Assembly (NCBI GenBank): GCA_902805805.1
Contig: CADCUE010000048.1
Location: 1-15,917 of the forward strand
Length of the DNA: 15,917 bases
Origin: an uncultured Frankineae bacterium
GTDB lineage: Bacteria > Actinomycetota > Actinomycetes > Mycobacteriales > SCTD01
Direction of reading: 5' to 3'
The position numbers and the translations under genes were made by a program. Below are positions 13,084-15,917 of the stretch, one piece after another (position 1 is the first letter of the stretch; each line of letters begins with the position of its first letter). Under the pieces are notes generated by a model that was given only the letters and a program-made list of their open reading frames with translations, made no database searches and was not told the origin of the DNA.

Positions 13084-14313
13084 CTAGGCGCTGACCAGCG
13101 AGGTGAGGCGCTCGTTGAGCGCGCCGACGACGCCCTTGCGGTTCTTGTGGGCCTGCTCGAAGGCGAGGATCTCGCGCAGGTGCTCCACGTCGTCGTTGTC
13201 GCGCACGTGCCGCATCACGCTGTCGCCGGACAGGCTCGCGTAGCCGGCGAACGGCGGCTTGTCCTCGTCGACGTCGGTGAGGTCGAGGACCTGGTCGACC
13301 TCGGACTCGGTCGCCTGCTCCACGGCGCCGGCCGCGGCCTGCACGGCCTCGCCGGTCGCGCCGGCGGCGGTCGTCGTGGCCTCGGCGGCCGTCGAGGCGC
13401 CCTCCGACACAGCACCCGCCGCCGTCGACGCGCCCTCCGACACCGCACCCGCCGCCGTCGACGCGCCCTCCGAGACGGCACCGGCAGCCGTCGACGCGCC
13501 CTCGGACACCGCACCGGCCGCCGTCGACGCGCCCTCGGACACCGCACCGGCCGCCGTCGACGCGCCCTCGCTCACCGTGTCGACCGCCTTGCCGGCGGCG
13601 GACCCCACAGCGCCGGCCGCGGCCTGCACGCCGTCGCCGGCCCTGTCGGCCGCGGTCCCAACCGCGGAGGCCGCCGTCGTCGCCGCGGACACCGCCGTGT
13701 CGGCCGCCGTCGACGCGCCCCGGCTCAGCAGACTGCTGCCCCGGTTGACGGTCGCCGCGAAGACGCCGAACGGCAGCGCCGCCACCTTGCGCGCGGAGCC
13801 GACGAGCTGCTGCACCGGGGTGGCCTTGATCGCCGAGGTGCCCGTACGGCCGACCTCGGTCAGGCGGGCCTCGAGCCACTCGATGGTCGCGGTGTGCGCG
13901 AGGTCCAGCCGCTCGAACACCGGCAGCAGGTGCGCGTAGCCCAGGCTCTCGGCGAGCGTGCGGGCGTACCGCGTCCGCTCGCGCAGCTGGTGCTCGAGCG
14001 CGAGGTCGCCGAGCAGCGCGCCCTGCAGGGTCTGCACCTGGTTGACCTGCGTCTGGACGAACGCCCCGGCCTTGCTCAGCGCCGAGCCGACGACGTCGGG
14101 CACGCCGCCGGCCTGCCGCACGGCGTCCTGCAGCAGCCGGCTGCGCTCCACCGACTTGGTGTAGTTGGCCTTGAGCTCGTCGGCGATCGGCGTCGTGGCG
14201 GCCTGCGTGCGGCGCACCGCGGCGATCGTCTGCTCGAACGCGGTCAGCCGGAGCAGGTTCTGCAGCTCCGACACGAGCATGTCCTTGGTGACAGCGGTGT
14301 TCTGAACGGCCAC
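13084..14313 (-). CDS. Phasin / lipid-droplet-associated-like protein with 11-residue repeats
   Basis: A 409-residue, largely helical protein. Residues about 1-170 form long amphipathic helices (ELQNLLRLTAFEQTIAAVRR; ALLGDLALEHQLRERTRYAR) that might be a divergent ferritin-like bundle. From about 190 it becomes Ala/Gly/Ser/Thr-rich, with six tandem units of SEGASTAAGAV (248-313), then an acidic linker and a C-terminal region, SVMRHVRDNDDVEHLREILA and on, that resembles the short helical domain ending many actinobacterial lipid-droplet proteins. Such proteins coat polyester or triacylglycerol inclusions; 11-residue amphipathic repeats are also found in perilipins and LEA proteins. I infer a role in storage granules or stress protection. 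The start is GTG 14313, because AAGGAGG lies five bases ahead; GTG 14352 lacks a site and would add 13 residues. Confidence 0.82.
   Translation of the reverse strand: MAVQNTAVTKDMLVSELQNLLRLTAFEQTIAAVRRTQAATTPIADELKANYTKSVERSRLLQDAVRQAGGVPDVVGSALSKAGAFVQTQVNQVQTLQGALLGDLALEHQLRERTRYARTLAESLGYAHLLPVFERLDLAHTATIEWLEARLTEVGRTGTSAIKATPVQQLVGSARKVAALPFGVFAATVNRGSSLLSRGASTAADTAVSAATTAASAVGTAADRAGDGVQAAAGAVGSAAGKAVDTVSEGASTAAGAVSEGASTAAGAVSEGASTAAGAVSEGASTAAGAVSEGASTAAGAVSEGASTAAEATTTAAGATGEAVQAAAGAVEQATESEVDQVLDLTDVDEDKPPFAGYASLSGDSVMRHVRDNDDVEHLREILAFEQAHKNRKGVVGALNERLTSLVSA
13375..13572 (-). repeat. Six tandem 33-bp repeats encoding SEGASTAAGAV
   Basis: Six 33-bp units in frame, the last one degenerate; the two at about 13492-13557 are nearly identical at the DNA level and the others differ mainly at third positions. 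A degenerate GASTAA unit also occurs upstream in the protein. The near-identity suggests recent duplication and variable copy number. Confidence 0.85.
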
Positions 14314-14318
14314 GAGGG

Positions 14319-14325
14319 CCTCCTT
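14319..14325 (-). promoter_or_regulatory. Shine-Dalgarno deciding the phasin-like start
   Basis: The minus strand reads AAGGAGG five bases ahead of GTG 14313, the best ribosome site in the window. It places the start 39 bp inside the longest open frame. Confidence 0.75.
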
Positions 14326-14342
14326 CGTCGTCCGGTCCGGGT

Positions 14343-14388
14343 GGTTGCTCACTGCTTGCTGCAGTTCCCACTCGGACCTGGAGCAACC
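14343..14388. repeat. 8-bp inverted repeat in the divergent promoter region
   Basis: GGTTGCTC at 14343-14350 and GAGCAACC at 14381-14388 are exact complements 30 bases apart, between the divergent phasin-like and monooxygenase genes. They could be operator half-sites; the match could also be chance. Confidence 0.4.
14364..14388 (-). promoter_or_regulatory. Possible SigB/SigF-type promoter for the phasin-like gene
   Basis: On the minus strand GGTTG (14388-14384) is followed, after 14 bases, by GGGAAC (14369-14364). This approximates the GTTT and GGGTAT elements of actinobacterial stress sigma factors, but neither is a perfect match. It would give a leader of roughly 40 bases. Confidence 0.3.
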
Positions 14389-14420
14389 AGCACGTGACCA
14401 TCTGCACAGCGCAGGACGGC

Positions 14421-14426
14421 TAGCCT
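14421..14426 (+). promoter_or_regulatory. -10 hexamer TAGCCT for a leaderless monooxygenase transcript
   Basis: TAGCCT ends six bases before ATG 14433, so transcription would begin at or next to the start codon. No ribosome binding site is present and the -35 region is unclear. Confidence 0.5.
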
Positions 14427-14432
14427 GCGCCC

Positions 14433-15449
14433 ATGCGCTTCGGCTACTGGATGCCCATCTTCGGCGGCTGGCTCCGCAACGTCGAGGACGAGGGGATGGC
14501 GGCCGACTGGGCGTACGTCCGGGCGCTCGCGGTCGAGAGCGAGGCCGCCGGCTTCGACCTGTCGCTCATCGCCGAGCTGAACCTCAACGACATCAAGGGC
14601 CACCGCGCGCCCTCGCTCGACGCGTGGACCCTCGCGCCGGCCGTCGCCGCGGTGACCGAGCGGCTCGAGCTGATGCTGGCCGTGCGCCCCAACTACCACT
14701 CCCCGTCCCTGACCGCCAAGGCGCTGTCGACGCTCGACACCATCGCGCCCGGACGCATCAGCCTGAACGTCGTCAGCTCCTGGTGGAAGGACGAGGCCAC
14801 CCAGTACGGCGCGCCGTTCGACGTCCACGACGCCCGCTACGCGCGCACCGAGGAGTGGCTGACCGTCCTGCACCGGCTGCTCACCGAGGGCACGGTCACG
14901 CACCGCGGGGAGCTGTACGACCTGCAGGGCTGCGTCATGGAGCCCAAGCCGTCGGTCCTGCCGACGGTCTACATGGGGGGCGAGTCGCCCAAGGCCAAGG
15001 ACGTCATCGCGCAGCACGGCGGGGCGTACGTCATGCACGGCGACGCGCCGGACGTCATCGCGGCCAAGGTCGCCGACATGACCGCCCGGGCGGCCGCGCA
15101 CGGCAAGACGTTCTCGTACGGCGTCAGCGGCTTCGTGATCGTGCGCGACACCGAGGCCGAGGCGCAGGCCGAGCTGGCCCGCATCCTCGACGTGCAGAGC
15201 TCGCCGGCGGCGTACGCGTCCTACCAGGACTTCGTCGCGGGCAGCCAGCTCGAGTCGCAGGTCTCGCTGGAGGAGTACTCCGTCTCCAACCGCGGGCTGC
15301 GCGCCGGCCTGGTCGGCACGCCGGAGCAGGTCTCCGCGCGGATCCGCGATTACGAAGCGGCGGGCGTCGACCTGATGCTGCTGCAGTTCAGCCCCCAGCG
15401 AGAGGAGATGGCCCGCTTCGGCGAGCAGGTCATCCGTGCGCACGCCTGA
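14433..15449 (+). CDS. LLM-class flavin-dependent monooxygenase (SsuD/SfnG-like)
   Basis: A 338-residue cytoplasmic TIM-barrel enzyme of the bacterial luciferase-like family, which uses reduced FMN and oxygen. The start MRFGYWMPIFGGW, the strand and loop around ERLELMLAVRPNYHSP (83-98), DTIAPGRISLNVVSSWWKDE (109-128), HDARYARTEEW (135-145) and the end GLVGTPEQVSARIRDYEAAGVDLMLLQF are those of the alkanesulfonate and dimethylsulfone monooxygenase branch. The name SfnG is tempting but other members act on pyrimidines or nitriloacetate-like compounds, and no sulfur-uptake genes are nearby. ATG 14433 appears leaderless. Its last 14 bases overlap the start of the acetyltransferase, so the pair is probably cotranscribed. 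A separate flavin reductase would be needed; none is seen here. Confidence 0.9.
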   Translation: MRFGYWMPIFGGWLRNVEDEGMAADWAYVRALAVESEAAGFDLSLIAELNLNDIKGHRAPSLDAWTLAPAVAAVTERLELMLAVRPNYHSPSLTAKALSTLDTIAPGRISLNVVSSWWKDEATQYGAPFDVHDARYARTEEWLTVLHRLLTEGTVTHRGELYDLQGCVMEPKPSVLPTVYMGGESPKAKDVIAQHGGAYVMHGDAPDVIAAKVADMTARAAAHGKTFSYGVSGFVIVRDTEAEAQAELARILDVQSSPAAYASYQDFVAGSQLESQVSLEEYSVSNRGLRAGLVGTPEQVSARIRDYEAAGVDLMLLQFSPQREEMARFGEQVIRAHA

Positions 15450-15917
15450 GGCGGTCGTCCTCTCCGGGCACGGCGTGACCCTCGAGCCACTGGCGCTCGA
15501 CCACGCAGCCGACCTGCTGGCCGCGAGCGAGGACCCGGACGTCTGGCGCTGGCTGTCGCTCCCCCGGCCGACGACCGTCGCCGAGATGGCGGCGGTCGTC
15601 GAGCAGGCGCGGGCCGACCCGGCTCGACGGGCGTGGGCAGTCGTCGTGGACGGCCGGGCGGTGGGCTCGACGTCCTACCTCGACCTCGACCTGTCCGTCG
15701 ACGGCCTCGAGGTGGGATGGACGTGGTACGCCCGCTGGGTCTGGCGCACGCACGTCAACCCGGCGTGCAAGCGGCTGCTGCTCGGCCACGCCTTCGACGA
15801 GCTCGGCGCGGCCCGTGTCACCCTGAAGCTCGACGCGGCGAACACCCGGTCCCACGCCGCCGTCGAGCGCCTCGGCGCCCGCTACGACGGCACCCTGCGC
15901 CACCACAAGCGCCGGGC
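15436..15917 (+). CDS. GNAT-family N-acetyltransferase (3' truncated by window)
   Basis: The first 160 residues of an acetyltransferase that continues beyond the window; about 30-50 residues should be missing. It has the RimJ/RimL-type layout: VTLEPLALDHAADLLAASEDPDVWRW near the start, a central beta region AWAVVVDGRAVGSTSYLDLD, then EVGWTWYARWVWRTHVNPACK and the acetyl-CoA-side helix and NTRSHAAVERLGARYDGTLR ending, which is characteristic of the family. It transfers an acetyl group from acetyl-CoA to a protein N-terminus, amino sugar or small amine; which is unknown. The GTG at 15436 overlaps the end of the monooxygenase gene by 14 bases, favouring translational coupling. The frame shows no stop to the last base. 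Confidence 0.88.
   Translation, partial: MRTPEAVVLSGHGVTLEPLALDHAADLLAASEDPDVWRWLSLPRPTTVAEMAAVVEQARADPARRAWAVVVDGRAVGSTSYLDLDLSVDGLEVGWTWYARWVWRTHVNPACKRLLLGHAFDELGAARVTLKLDAANTRSHAAVERLGARYDGTLRHHKRR

Noticed and set aside
13375..13572. CRISPR-like array
   Set aside because: The 33-bp units are directly adjacent without spacers and are in frame within a coding sequence.
14314..14352. GTG start at 14352 for the phasin-like gene
   Set aside because: No ribosome binding site precedes it, whereas AAGGAGG stands at ideal spacing before GTG 14313.
14433..15917. Naming the monooxygenase SfnG or SsuD and calling a sulfur-scavenging operon
   Set aside because: The resemblance is to the branch as a whole; there is no sulfonate transporter or flavin reductase in the window.

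Overview
The window is high-GC DNA with strong G/C third-position bias, many GTG starts, tightly packed genes and several starts that lack a Shine-Dalgarno sequence but sit just behind a TAnnnT hexamer. Together with a [2Fe-2S]-type ferrochelatase and a lipid-droplet-type protein, this points to a free-living member of the Actinomycetota. Family or genus cannot be fixed from the sequence alone. There are no RNA genes, insertion sequences, phage genes or CRISPR arrays that I can see.

Layout. (1) Positions 1-4238, plus strand: the tail of an unidentified gene, then a complete four-gene ABC importer (lipoprotein binding protein, two permeases, ATPase), the last three joined by 4-bp stop/start overlaps. 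The substrate is not evident; the ATPase is of the PotA/FbpC/PhnT type with a C-terminal TOBE region. (2) 4239-4326: a convergent gap holding a long palindrome. (3) 4327-6995, minus strand: a ferrochelatase followed by a GH13 alpha-glucosidase. (4) 7082-9176, plus strand: a small membrane protein (uncertain), a quinone-oxidoreductase-like dehydrogenase and a short-chain dehydrogenase. (5) 9248-11024: a hexapeptide acyltransferase (minus), a small Cys/His protein (plus) and an alpha/beta hydrolase (minus). (6) 11074-12312, plus strand: an ATP-grasp ligase of unknown substrate. (7) 12320-14313, minus strand: a small acidic repeat protein, a second copy of the palindrome, a 123-residue unknown protein, a strong terminator, and a phasin/lipid-droplet-like protein built around 11-residue repeats. 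(8) 14433-15917, plus strand: an LLM-family flavin monooxygenase overlapping a GNAT acetyltransferase that runs off the window.

Most of this is ordinary chromosome. The points most worth a second look are the two related palindromes at 4259-4312 and 12571-12626, whose middle base pairs differ by compensatory changes, and the 11-residue amphipathic repeat protein at 13084-14313, which resembles eukaryotic perilipin or LEA design and may carry a stress-sigma-factor-like promoter. The ATP-grasp enzyme and the alpha/beta hydrolase, divergent across only 49 bp, form a possible functional pair.
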